DNA of 24,504 nucleotides from Oscillospiraceae bacterium (GTDB taxonomy: Bacteria > Bacillota > Clostridia > Oscillospirales > Ruminococcaceae). Below the pieces are notes generated by a model. The model was not told the origin of the DNA. It worked only from the letters and a program-made list of their open reading frames with translations, and did not search any database. The translations under genes and the position numbers were made by a program. Of the stretch, positions 14,919-23,035 are shown piece after piece (the stretch's first letter is position 1; every line of letters starts with the position of its first letter). The DNA lies in contig DOQG01000021.1 of the NCBI GenBank assembly GCA_003512525.1, forward strand, positions 1 to 24,504. Reading direction: 5' to 3'.

Positions 14919-15873
14919 TTGCTTTCAGCGCCTTTTCAAACACAGGCAGCAGTTTAGCCCTTACGAACTCTATACTGCCCTCGATCGAGCAGCCTGCCGC
15001 TCTCGCGTGACCTCCGCCGCCGAACAATGCGCACACACTGCCCGCATTTATCGGTTCTGCCGTTCTGACCGATACCTTGAACGTTGTCGGTCCTTTCTGC
15101 TTTACGGTCGCACCCAGCAGCACGCCCTCGACCTGTCTTGGCAGACTGGCAAGACCGTTGAAATCCTCACCGTCGACCTTATCTGCGAAGCGTTCCATTA
15201 TCTCGGTCGTGAGCCACACTACAGCTATCTTATCATCACAGAAAAACTCCATTCCCTGTGTTATCACCTGCTCAAGCTCCAACCTGCCCTTTGACTTCAT
15301 ATCAAACAGCTTATAGTTTATGCCCGCAACATCAAAGTCATGTTCCATAAGCTTTGCCGCTATTATATGAGTCCTGCCGGTCGTATTTGAATACTTGAAG
15401 CAACCCGTATCTGTAGCAAGTCCGGTATAAAGGCATGACGCTATCTCACCGTCGAGCGGCGCATTCATCTCTTCTGCTATCTGATAGATCAATTCACAAG
15501 CCGCCGCGGCATCCGGATCGACAAGTGTATACTTTGCAAATTCCCGTCTGCTTTCATGGTGGTCTATCGCAAGATATATCTTATCACCGTACACTGCGTC
15601 AAGATCGCCGAGCAGCTTTCTGTCAGCTACATCAACGCTCACTATGGTTTTTTCTTCAAAATTCTGCTGTATCACAGTTTCACGCAGAAACTCCATTCGC
15701 GGTGCTATTTCATCAGCACACATGACCTTCGCCCGCTTACCCATTTTCTGCAACACTCCGCAAAGGCCGTACGCGCAACCCAACGTATCGCCGTCGGGAT
15801 TTGCGTGCGACAAAATCAGAAAGTCATCATTGCTTTTGAGTATCTTTGCCGCGTTTTTTATGTCTGTTATCAT
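14911..15873 (-). CDS. nrnA: DHH/DHHA1 family phosphoesterase, NrnA-like nanoRNase / pAp phosphatase
   Basis: A 320-residue cytosolic Mn-dependent phosphoesterase. Visible metal ligands are in SHANPDGDTLG (22-32; H23, D27, D29), D81 in SVDVADR, IDHHES (103-108) and GLATDTG (151-157, D155). The DHHA1 domain ends with FGGGGHARAAGC (about 284-295). Family members degrade 2-5 base RNA fragments and dephosphorylate pAp; some also cleave pApA or pGpG. That is notable beside the c-di-GMP genes further upstream, though the link is only possible. The position between rbfA and truB is normal in Firmicutes. The gap to rbfA is five bases, so its Shine-Dalgarno lies inside rbfA. Confidence 0.92.
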   Translation of the reverse strand: MITDIKNAAKILKSNDDFLILSHANPDGDTLGCAYGLCGVLQKMGKRAKVMCADEIAPRMEFLRETVIQQNFEEKTIVSVDVADRKLLGDLDAVYGDKIYLAIDHHESRREFAKYTLVDPDAAAACELIYQIAEEMNAPLDGEIASCLYTGLATDTGCFKYSNTTGRTHIIAAKLMEHDFDVAGINYKLFDMKSKGRLELEQVITQGMEFFCDDKIAVVWLTTEIMERFADKVDGEDFNGLASLPRQVEGVLLGATVKQKGPTTFKVSVRTAEPINAGSVCALFGGGGHARAAGCSIEGSIEFVRAKLLPVFEKALKANE

Positions 15874-15878
15874 TGACC

Positions 15879-16259
15879 TTACCTTTCGTCGTCGCCGTCA
15901 TCATCGGTTTCGGCGGGCTTTGGCAGCTTGCTTATGACCTCGCTGATATGCTCATAATAATCCATTGAATTGTCCGGCACGAATATCAGCTGAGGGAGCT
16001 TGCGCATCTTCACACGTTCATTTATTCTTCTTTTGAAAAAACCCTCAGCCTTTTTTAGATGTTCGGCAACAGTCTTTGTTGTGTCGCCTCCCGCAAGTGT
16101 TGTGATATAGACCTTGCAGTAGGAAAGATCGTTTGTCAGCTCACAGCGTGATACGCCGACCATTGCCTTGGCTACAGCACTGTCCTTTATATCACGCATA
16201 GCTGTGGAAATCTCGCGCTTTATATCCTCGGCAAGTCTTGCCGTATTGAAATTTGCCAT
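15879..16259 (-). CDS. rbfA: 30S ribosome-binding factor A
   Basis: A 126-residue KH-like protein needed for late 16S rRNA maturation and cold adaptation. Recognisable are the N-terminal helix NTARLAEDIKREIS, the central strand DLSYCKVYITTLAG and the basic segment GFFKRRINERVKMRKLPQLIF. The acidic tail (DDDGDDER) is species-variable. The ATG overlaps the infB stop by one base (TAATG), so it is translationally coupled to infB. Confidence 0.95.
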   Translation of the reverse strand: MANFNTARLAEDIKREISTAMRDIKDSAVAKAMVGVSRCELTNDLSYCKVYITTLAGGDTTKTVAEHLKKAEGFFKRRINERVKMRKLPQLIFVPDNSMDYYEHISEVISKLPKPAETDDDGDDER

Positions 16260-19099
16260 TAGTCTCTGTACTCCTCGGTAACGAACGCCTCAAAGATATC
16301 GCCTTCCTTGATGTCGGTGAACTTTTCAAGCGTGATACCGCACTCATAGCCTGCGGCTACTTCCTTCACATCGTCCTTGAAACGGCGTAAGCCTGCTATC
16401 TTATCAACAGCAACGATTATACCGTCACGGACAACTCTTACCTCGCCGTTTCTCTGTACCTTACCGTCAAGGACATAAGAACCGGCTACTACGCCGACGC
16501 TCGACAGCTTCATTACCTGTCTTACTTCGACACGACCTGTATCGACCTCTCTGTACTTGGGAGCAAGCATACCCTTCATGGCTGTCTGCATTTCTTCTAT
16601 TGCGTCATAGATTACTCTGTACAGTCTTATATCAACTCCGTCACGCTTTGCGTTTTCAGCTGCGGCGGGATTAGGTCTTACGTTAAAGCCTACTATGATA
16701 GCGTCCGATGCCTTTGCAAGCATAACATCGCTTTCTGTTACGGCACCTACCGCACCGTGAATTACTTCTACCTTTACTTCCTCGTTTGAAAGCTTTGACA
16801 GTGACTGTGAAACAGCTTCTACAGAACCCTGTACGTCTGCCTTTACTATGATGGGGAGCTTCTTCATTGAACCTTCTTCGATCTGTGAGAACAGATTATC
16901 AAGGCTCACCTTCTTATAAAGCTTGAACTGTTCTTCCTTAGCGTCGAACTTTCTCTTTTCAACAAGCTCTCGTGCAAGCTTCTCATCTTCAACAGCCGCA
17001 AAGTCGTCACCTGCGCTCGGAACTTCCGCAAGACCCATGATCTCAACGGGAACAGAAGGACCTGCTTCCTTTACTGTTCTGCCCTTGTCGTCACGCATTA
17101 CACGAACACGTCCGACAGCTGTACCTGCGATTATTGTATCGCCTGTATGGAGCGTACCTGTCTGTACAAGAACAGTAGCGATAGGACCTCTGCCCTTGTC
17201 TATTCTTGCTTCAATGACAACGCCCTTTGCCAGTCTGTCCGGGTTAGCCTTAAGCTCAAGAACATCTGCCGTAAGGTTTACCATTTCAAGCAGCTCGTCT
17301 ATGCCCTCGCCTGTCTTTGCAGAAACGGGAACGCAGATAACATCTCCTCCCCACTCTTCGCAAACAAGGCCGTGCTCGGTGAGCTCCTGCTTTACCTTGT
17401 CGGGATTTGCGGCGGGCTTATCCATCTTGTTTATCGCAACTATTATCGAAAGGTTAGCAGCCTTTGCGTGATTTATCGCTTCTACCGTCTGCGGCATGAT
17501 ACCGTCATCTGCCGCAACAACGAGTATTGCGATATCAGTAGCCAGCGCACCTCTTGCACGCATAGCTGTAAACGCTTCATGTCCGGGCGTATCAAGGAAT
17601 GTGATGTCCCTGCCGCCTGCCTTTACTCTGTAAGCACCGATGTGCTGTGTGATGCCGCCTGCCTCGCCTGCGGTAACGTTTGCGTTTCTTATTCTGTCAA
17701 GAAGCGATGTTTTACCATGGTCAACGTGTCCCATAACAACAACGACAGGTGAACGTGGCTGTAAGTTCTCGTCTGTATCTTCAACTTCTTCAAACAGACG
17801 TTCTTCGATAGAAACTACTACTTCCTTGGTTACCTTTGCGCCGAACTCCTCGGCAACGATACAAGCCGTATCATAGTCTATGGACTGGTTTATCGTAACC
17901 ATTACGCCCAGCCCGAACAGCTTCTTGATAACATCTGCGGCTGTAACTTTAAGACGTGACGCAAGCTCCGATACTACTATCTCATCGGGAACCTGTATCT
18001 CGAGCTGTTTCTTTCTTGCCTTTTCAAGCTCAAGACGCTTCAGCTTCTGAGCCTCGGTTTCCTTCTTCTTGCTGAACTGCTGTTTGCCCTTCTGGGACTT
18101 CTGGCTTATCTTCTGCTTCTTTGTGTAAGCGTCGTTCTGTCTTCTGTTTCCGCCCTCTGTAGACGCAATCGTTTCGTACTTCTCATTGTACTTATCAAGG
18201 TTTACATAGCTGCCTCTTGTATCAACGTGCTTTGTGACCTGCTCGCCTCTCTGTACAGCTTCACCCTTGACGTGCTTTGTCGGAGGTGCATTTGTCTTGA
18301 TATTTGCAAGGTCGATAACGGGCTGCGCGGGAGCTGTCTGCTGTGCAGGCTTCGAATCCCTGCGGTCGTTTCTGCCCTGATAGCCGTTTCTGTTATCGTT
18401 TCTTCTGTCGTTGTTTCTGTCACCGTAAGGCTTCCTGTCGCCGGACTGTCTGTCGTTACGGTTGCCGCCGCGATCATTGTTGCGATCGCCGTAAGGCTTT
18501 CTGTCGCCCTGCGGTCTGTCATTGCGGTTATTGTTGCGCTCACCGTTTCTGTCACCGTATGATCTTCTGTCATTGCGCTCACCCGCAGGCTTTCTGTCGG
18601 CAAACCTGTCATTCTTTGCTTCTGACTTAGCTTCTGCCTTTGTTTCAGGCTTTGCTTCGACCTTAGGCTCAGTCTTTGCTTCGGGCTTGCTGTCAGCCTT
18701 GACTTCCTTTTTGGGTTCTGCCTTGGCTTCGGTCTTAGGCTCAGTCTTTGCTTCTGTGGGCTTAGCCTGTGCCTTTTCCGTCTTTTCGGGCTTATCGTCA
18801 GCCTTAACGGCTTCCTTTTTGGGTTCGGGCTTCTTTTCCGCCTTCTTTGCAGACTTTACCTCGGGCTTTTCTTCCTTCTTTTCAGCCTTGCTCTTACTTG
18901 CCGACGCGAAATAAGAATTGAAATTGTTTACCTGGTTTTTCTGCGAATACTTCTCAAGTACGACCGAAAGCTCTTCTTCTGAAAGCGAAGCCTGCGATTT
19001 TTTCTGTACGCCGAAATATTCCTGTACAACTTCTGTAATGTCGTTTGTTGAAACATTAAGGTCTTTTGCCAGCTCGTTCACACGATATTTTTTATCCAT
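16259..19099 (-). CDS. infB: Translation initiation factor IF-2
   Basis: A 946-residue GTPase that brings initiator tRNA to the 30S subunit and drives subunit joining. Residues 1-50 are an IF2_N domain. Residues about 65-350 are low complexity: first Lys/Glu/Ala/Pro-rich (70-165), then Asn-Asp-Arg-Gly-rich (165-250), then basic. A second IF2_N segment lies at about 370-420. The G domain has GHVDHGKT (457-464), DTPGHE (503-508), NKMD (557-560) and a SAK motif. Domains II, III and IV follow to the end. The total exceeds the Bacillus subtilis protein (about 716) mainly through the disordered insert. The ATG has AAAGGGG upstream and is 57 bases after ylxQ. G-domain residues are intact. Confidence 0.97.
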   Translation of the reverse strand: MDKKYRVNELAKDLNVSTNDITEVVQEYFGVQKKSQASLSEEELSVVLEKYSQKNQVNNFNSYFASASKSKAEKKEEKPEVKSAKKAEKKPEPKKEAVKADDKPEKTEKAQAKPTEAKTEPKTEAKAEPKKEVKADSKPEAKTEPKVEAKPETKAEAKSEAKNDRFADRKPAGERNDRRSYGDRNGERNNNRNDRPQGDRKPYGDRNNDRGGNRNDRQSGDRKPYGDRNNDRRNDNRNGYQGRNDRRDSKPAQQTAPAQPVIDLANIKTNAPPTKHVKGEAVQRGEQVTKHVDTRGSYVNLDKYNEKYETIASTEGGNRRQNDAYTKKQKISQKSQKGKQQFSKKKETEAQKLKRLELEKARKKQLEIQVPDEIVVSELASRLKVTAADVIKKLFGLGVMVTINQSIDYDTACIVAEEFGAKVTKEVVVSIEERLFEEVEDTDENLQPRSPVVVVMGHVDHGKTSLLDRIRNANVTAGEAGGITQHIGAYRVKAGGRDITFLDTPGHEAFTAMRARGALATDIAILVVAADDGIMPQTVEAINHAKAANLSIIVAINKMDKPAANPDKVKQELTEHGLVCEEWGGDVICVPVSAKTGEGIDELLEMVNLTADVLELKANPDRLAKGVVIEARIDKGRGPIATVLVQTGTLHTGDTIIAGTAVGRVRVMRDDKGRTVKEAGPSVPVEIMGLAEVPSAGDDFAAVEDEKLARELVEKRKFDAKEEQFKLYKKVSLDNLFSQIEEGSMKKLPIIVKADVQGSVEAVSQSLSKLSNEEVKVEVIHGAVGAVTESDVMLAKASDAIIVGFNVRPNPAAAENAKRDGVDIRLYRVIYDAIEEMQTAMKGMLAPKYREVDTGRVEVRQVMKLSSVGVVAGSYVLDGKVQRNGEVRVVRDGIIVAVDKIAGLRRFKDDVKEVAAGYECGITLEKFTDIKEGDIFEAFVTEEYRD
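18389..18523 (-). repeat. Tandem 22-residue repeat in the IF-2 linker
   Basis: Codons for residues 193-214 and 215-237 encode two imperfect copies of a 22-residue unit. Both contain the identical core GDRKPYGDRNNDR (198-210 and 220-232). The DNA copies differ at several third positions, so the repeat is kept at protein level. Confidence 0.75.
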
Positions 19100-19156
19100 T
19101 CACTGATCCCCTTTTTGGTCAAATTTAGAATTGTATATATAAATCGGATCTACCGC

Positions 19157-19462
19157 TTATTTCCCTGTGTGCCTGCCCGTAAGACTTACGAACAAGCCCT
19201 CATCGAGAACGGCAAGTACTCCTGTGCGCTTTCCGATAACATTTTTGATTTCGTCCATCGTATTTTCACACACATAAAGCGCCGTTTCGTACTTATCGCA
19301 GAAAAAACGCATTTCCTTCTGCGTTTTTTCCGATACGTCCTTTGCGATAACCACACCGGCTATCTTTGATTTCGGGTTTTTAAGCTCATCGCATACAGGG
19401 TCAAACCCATGTATCAGCTTTCCCGACTTTCTGCAAAGTCCGAGTGTGCTCAGAAAATTCAT
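19157..19462 (-). CDS. ylxQ: L7Ae/L30e-family RNA-binding protein YlxQ
   Basis: A 101-residue protein of the L7Ae fold, which binds kink-turn RNAs. The pattern is NFLSTLGLCRKSGKLIHGFDPV at the N-terminus, then AGVVIAKDVSEKTQKEM and a C-terminal TGVLAVLDEGL. It lies between ylxR and infB, the standard Firmicute position. Its ATG overlaps the ylxR stop by four bases (ATGA), indicating coupling. The cellular role in Firmicutes is not well defined. Confidence 0.9.
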   Translation of the reverse strand: MNFLSTLGLCRKSGKLIHGFDPVCDELKNPKSKIAGVVIAKDVSEKTQKEMRFFCDKYETALYVCENTMDEIKNVIGKRTGVLAVLDEGLFVSLTGRHTGK

Positions 19463-19743
19463 TTCCGTTGCTCACCGTCGCTTTCTTCGATGCTTTCCAG
19501 CAGTTCAAGATATATCTCCTGCGGTACGGCACATTTAAGCGAACGTTCAAGCCCTCTCTTTTTCTGTGCCGCCTCAAGGCAGCTGCGGTTCTTGCAGACA
19601 TATACCCCGCGCCCCGATTTCTTGCCCGTAAAGTCGAGCATAAATTCTCCCTCGGGTGTGCGAACTACTCTTACAAGCTGCTTTTTGTCCTTCATCTCAT
19701 CACAGCCTGCGCATTTTCTCATCGGCGTTTTTTTCACTGCCAA
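19459..19743 (-). CDS. ylxR: YlxR/RnpM family nucleic-acid binding protein (DUF448)
   Basis: A 94-residue basic protein. Diagnostic motifs are PMRKCAGC (C11, C14), RVVRTPEG and GRGVYVCKNRSC (C50, C55), followed by a helix with KKRGLERSL. In Bacillus this family has been reported as an RNase P modulator (RnpM). The start is a TTG (19743-19741), with AAAGGA about 11 bases upstream; an in-frame stop three codons further back excludes an earlier start. The ATG at residue 8 is possible but has no ribosome binding site. It follows nusA by 29 bases. Confidence 0.9.
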   Translation of the reverse strand: MAVKKTPMRKCAGCDEMKDKKQLVRVVRTPEGEFMLDFTGKKSGRGVYVCKNRSCLEAAQKKRGLERSLKCAVPQEIYLELLESIEESDGEQRK

Positions 19744-19772
19744 AGCGACTCATCCTTTCATTGGAAAGCAGA

Positions 19773-20888
19773 TCATTCCTCCGCGGGAGCTTCCTCTTCC
19801 TCTGCTTTTTCCTGCTTGCTTTCTATTCCTTCATAGAAACCGCTCTCGGGGCGGATATCTATCTTAAATCCCGTGAGCTTTGCCGCCAGCTTTGCATTCT
19901 GTCCCTTATTGCCGATAGCGAGCGAAAGCTGATTATCGGGAACAATAGCTGTGCAAGCCTTTACCTCGGGGTCGGGTATCTCTACTCTTATAACATCGCT
20001 GGGCTTAAGCGCCTGAGCAATAAACTCCTCGGGCTTATCACTGTAGAACACAACGTCCATCTTCTCCCCGCCAAGCTCCGCACATACCTTGCCGATACGC
20101 TGTCTGCCGGGTCCTATGCACGCACCGAGTGCATCGACATCGGGATTGTTGCTGATGACTGCGACCTTTGAACGTGAGCCTGCTTCTCGGCTGATAGCCT
20201 TTATCTCAACAGTGCCGTCAAATATCTCGGGCACTTCGCTCTCAAACAGACGCTTCACAAGCTCCTTGTTTACTCTTGAAATTTTCAGTGTAGGTCTGTG
20301 GTCCGATGCCGAAACGCCCGATACATAAACCTTGACCATATCGCCGGGCTTAAGCACCTCACCCGGAATTTGCTCGCTTCTGAACAGAGGTACTTCATTG
20401 CCGTTGAGGTTTACTGTAGCGTTACCTGTTCTGGGTTCTGTCTTAAGTACGGTAACAGTGACCGCTTCGTCCTGAAGTCCTCCCCACTGTGCTACAAGCT
20501 GTTCACGCTCTATCTCTTTCAGACCCTGCTTTATTACCTGCTTTGCCGTCTGCGCCGCAATTCTTCCGAAATGGTGCGTATCAAGCTTTATCGCTACAAT
20601 ATCGCCGTACTGAAGCTTTCTTCGTGTATACGACTTAGCCTCCTCCATCGAGATCTGATTTGCGCTGTCCTCAACTTCCTCGACAACTTCCTTCTGTATA
20701 GCTACATCAAACTTGCCCTTTTCGATATCGATATCGAACTTGATATTCTCGCTTCTGGGATATTCCTTCTTTACCGCAATAACCAGCGCTGTCTGTATCT
20801 TGTCTATAAGCACAGCGGGATCTATCCCTTTTTCCTTTGCAAGCAATGTCAGAGCCTCAAAAAGCTCCGTTGTGTTGCTGTTAGCCAT
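19773..20888 (-). CDS. nusA: Transcription termination/antitermination factor NusA
   Basis: A 371-residue RNA-polymerase-binding factor that modulates pausing, termination and antitermination. The N-terminal polymerase-binding domain covers about 1-130 (ending YGDIVAIKLDTHHFGRIAAQTAKQ), an S1 domain about 135-205, and two KH domains about 225-345 with GACIGPGRQRIG and LAIGNKGQNAKLAAKLTG. The C-terminus is a short Glu-rich tail; the extra acidic repeats of Escherichia coli NusA are missing, as usual in Firmicutes. GGAGG lies 11 bases before the ATG. It follows rimP by 27 bases. Confidence 0.96.
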   Translation of the reverse strand: MANSNTTELFEALTLLAKEKGIDPAVLIDKIQTALVIAVKKEYPRSENIKFDIDIEKGKFDVAIQKEVVEEVEDSANQISMEEAKSYTRRKLQYGDIVAIKLDTHHFGRIAAQTAKQVIKQGLKEIEREQLVAQWGGLQDEAVTVTVLKTEPRTGNATVNLNGNEVPLFRSEQIPGEVLKPGDMVKVYVSGVSASDHRPTLKISRVNKELVKRLFESEVPEIFDGTVEIKAISREAGSRSKVAVISNNPDVDALGACIGPGRQRIGKVCAELGGEKMDVVFYSDKPEEFIAQALKPSDVIRVEIPDPEVKACTAIVPDNQLSLAIGNKGQNAKLAAKLTGFKIDIRPESGFYEGIESKQEKAEEEEAPAEE

Positions 20889-20915
20889 TTTTAATAATTC
20901 CTCCGTTATATTTTT

Positions 20916-21407
20916 TTATGCGTCAAGAGCGATTCTTCTGCACTTCGCGGCATTGAATGTCATATTGCCGTTTTCAGTCTGTACAGTAAATTCGCCCGAA
21001 TTTTCATCATACTCCGAAAGTACGCCCGAATGATATACGGTCTTGCCGTTTTCATCACGCACCGTAACCTTTATGCGTTCACCTTTCATTCTGACAAAAT
21101 GGAAAGGCTTTCTCAATTGTCTGTCAAGCCCCGGAGAGCCGACCTCAAACACATCCACAAGGTCAAGACACGGCAATGTGTCTACCGCCTTGTTCAGCGG
21201 ATCTGTTATCTCCTCACACTCGGTATCGTCAATACCTCCGTCCGGTTTGTCAAACAGTACCTTAAGATACCACATTGCGCCCTCTTTTTCAAAGATAACA
21301 TCCCACAGCTCATATCCGTACCGCTCTATTATCGGCAGTACCTTACGCTCGGTAAGCAGTTCGACCTGCTCTGCCTGATTTTTCTTGCCGCCCTTTTCTT
21401 TCGGCAC
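20916..21407 (-). CDS. rimP: Ribosome maturation factor RimP
   Basis: A 163-residue protein required for 30S assembly. The start is the GTG at 21407-21405 (encoding VPKEKGGKK when read through), because AAAGGAGG lies eight bases upstream. The frame stays open to 21518, but that crosses the leader hairpin and promoter -10 element, so it is not coding. Family signatures are the N-terminal ERYGYELWDVIFEKEG, LKVLFDKPDGGIDDTECEEIT in the middle and FEVGSPGLDRQLRKPFHF, followed by an SH3-like C-terminal domain (about 95-163). It is the first gene of the operon with nusA and infB. Confidence 0.94.
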   Translation of the reverse strand: MPKEKGGKKNQAEQVELLTERKVLPIIERYGYELWDVIFEKEGAMWYLKVLFDKPDGGIDDTECEEITDPLNKAVDTLPCLDLVDVFEVGSPGLDRQLRKPFHFVRMKGERIKVTVRDENGKTVYHSGVLSEYDENSGEFTVQTENGNMTFNAAKCRRIALDA

Positions 21408-21455
21408 TTTGAAAGCCTCCTTTCGACACAGAACTTTAAAAAGCCCTATATATGA

Positions 21456-21486
21456 GCTAAAGACCGAGATGAACTCAGTCTTTAGC
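21456..21486 (-). promoter_or_regulatory. Strong leader hairpin of the rimP-nusA operon
   Basis: A 13-bp stem with a five-base loop: GCTAAAGAC and CTCGGTCTTTAGC arms on the transcript, with one U-G pair. It begins about 15 bases after the predicted transcription start near 21502 and ends about 48 bases before the GTG. About 12 bases after it comes a short CTTTTTAA run, too far for a classical terminator. Confidence 0.75.
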
Positions 21487-21508
21487 CTACCATATTCTAC
21501 TTTAAGTA

Positions 21509-21537
21509 AGTATATCACAGATTATGCCCGTTGTCAA
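21509..21537 (-). promoter_or_regulatory. Near-consensus promoter of the rimP-to-ribF operon
   Basis: On the minus strand, perfect TTGACA (21537-21532), a 17-base spacer and TATACT (21514-21509). A strong constitutive sigma-A promoter is expected for this operon. Confidence 0.9.
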
Positions 21538-21553
21538 GCAAAATTACGCTATT

Positions 21554-21590
21554 TTACCGTAAACAAGCCGTTTTTCGCTGTTTTCGGTAA
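21554..21590 (-). terminator. Possible imperfect hairpin after the GGDEF gene
   Basis: TTACCG pairs with CGGTAA and, after a mismatch, AAACA pairs with TGTTT and a short GC step. It starts three bases after the GGDEF stop codon. There is no U tract, so it may be a processing or stability element instead of a true terminator. Confidence 0.35.
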
Positions 21591-21592
21591 TT

Positions 21593-22951
21593 TTAATTGA
21601 TTTTCTTATGACATATACGGCATTTTCCCGCTTTTTTAGCCTTATACAGCTGTTCGTCGGCTTCATCGAAATAACGTGCATAGCTAATGTCGTTATTATC
21701 GCTCCACGCAATACCGATACTGCACTTTATCTCGTAATATTTTCCGTCTATCTCGGTCGCGCACGCCATCTTCAGAAAATCCTCGAATTTATCCACAATA
21801 ACAGACTCGCTGACAGCTCTTGCAAAGACTATAAACTCATCTCCGCCGAACCTGCCGATAATATTGTTACGGAATTTTTCCGTCAGCATCTTGCCCACCG
21901 CTCTCAGCACCTCATCGCCGAAGCTGTGTCCGTATGTATCGTTGAATGCCTTGAAATCGTCGATATCAAGCATTACAAAAAAGCTTTTCGCTCCGGTTTT
22001 CTCATCAATGAGTCGCTGAATGTGGTTTGTCGTTGCAAGCTTATTCAGCAGACCCGTTGTACTGTCTATCTCAACAAGCTGTGCCATACGCTGATGTTCG
22101 CGTTTTTCCTCATCTATATCCTGCGTCCTGCCGAGAACTCTTACGATTTTCCCGCTTGCATCGGCAACGCTTGAATAGTACGTCCTTACCCAGCGATAGC
22201 TGTTCTGATCTATTATCGTAGATCTGTAGTCGAGCGTCAGACAGCTTACAGGCTTTTTGCTTGCTTTTTTCAGCGCCGCATAGAACTTTGCCGCATCATC
22301 CGGATATACGATCTTTGTACGTTTTGAAACCTCCGCATAGTTGCTTATGGATCGGTTTGCCGAATCCGCCTTACCTCCGCTGTACGAAAACGTCATTATA
22401 TCATTGGGAATATCATATTCAAATGTGACCGCATTCGAGGTCGCCTCAAGTATACGGTAACGCTCAAGATTTACCGCATTTTCATATTCCGCCAGTTTTC
22501 TGTGGGTCATATCCTGCACTATTGCAAGAAAAACCGGATGCTCACTCTCTATAAAATCAATAAGTCCCGCTTTTACAAGCACCCATATATCACTGCCGTC
22601 AGAGCGCCAGCCTTTGCACTCGGCATAAAACGTTTCTCCTGTCTTTGCCGAGCGGATACCTTTATCAAATATCATCTCGGCGGACTCGCCGTACAGCGAA
22701 GCGGTAACGCTGTCTGCATATTGCTCATACTGTTCTTTGGTGTATCCGACTATTTCGTAATATTTATCATTGAGGTACAGAGCTCTGATCTTGTCGGGGC
22801 ACAGCTCATATATAGCAATACCGCACATCAGATGTTCAAGCATAGTTGTGCATATTGTTTCCCAGTTATAACCGGGCTTGAAACGTTTCTTAAGCTCGCC
22901 TATATCCCTGTTTAACGGTTCGGTCCTTGCATCAATCTCATTATCTGTCAT
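21593..22951 (-). CDS. PAS-PAS-GGDEF diguanylate cyclase
   Basis: A 452-residue cytosolic protein. Two PAS-like sensor domains lie at about 30-155 (with NDKYYEIVGYTKEQY) and 165-285 (with YRWVRTYYSSV). The GGDEF domain starts near 292 with DSTTGLLNK, has the metal and substrate residues in MLDIDDFKAFNDTYGHSFGDE (328-347), and an intact GGDEF at 369-373. It should make c-di-GMP from two GTP. The inhibitory I-site RxxD is replaced by FRNN (360-363), so product inhibition at that site is not expected. There is no membrane segment, so the signal is intracellular. GGAGA lies eight bases before the ATG. It follows the EAL-HDOD gene by 84 bases with a hairpin between. Confidence 0.9.
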   Translation of the reverse strand: MTDNEIDARTEPLNRDIGELKKRFKPGYNWETICTTMLEHLMCGIAIYELCPDKIRALYLNDKYYEIVGYTKEQYEQYADSVTASLYGESAEMIFDKGIRSAKTGETFYAECKGWRSDGSDIWVLVKAGLIDFIESEHPVFLAIVQDMTHRKLAEYENAVNLERYRILEATSNAVTFEYDIPNDIMTFSYSGGKADSANRSISNYAEVSKRTKIVYPDDAAKFYAALKKASKKPVSCLTLDYRSTIIDQNSYRWVRTYYSSVADASGKIVRVLGRTQDIDEEKREHQRMAQLVEIDSTTGLLNKLATTNHIQRLIDEKTGAKSFFVMLDIDDFKAFNDTYGHSFGDEVLRAVGKMLTEKFRNNIIGRFGGDEFIVFARAVSESVIVDKFEDFLKMACATEIDGKYYEIKCSIGIAWSDNNDISYARYFDEADEQLYKAKKAGKCRICHKKIN

Positions 22952-23006
22952 GATATTCTCTCCGTTGTTTCAAAATTGTTTGGGTGCAATAGAATGATCA
23001 AACGTA

Positions 23007-23035
23007 TCAAAAGCCGCTTTTGCGGCGGCTTCTGA
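23007..23035 (-). terminator. Hairpin directly after the EAL-HDOD gene
   Basis: TCAGAAGCCGC pairs with GCGGCTTTTGA (11 pairs, one G-U) around a seven-base loop, starting right after the EAL-HDOD stop. Only a weak T-rich run follows, so it may be a partial terminator lowering expression of the GGDEF gene. Confidence 0.55.

Noticed and set aside
14539..15294. A 251-codon open frame on the plus strand
   Set aside because: It is antisense to truB and nrnA, both certain genes, and has no family features.
18202..18612. A Thr/Ala-rich open frame on the minus strand within infB
   Set aside because: It is an out-of-frame reading of the infB low-complexity linker and has no start signal.
21408..21518. 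N-terminal extension of RimP to 21518
   Set aside because: It would include the leader hairpin and promoter -10 element, and RimP family length fits the GTG start.
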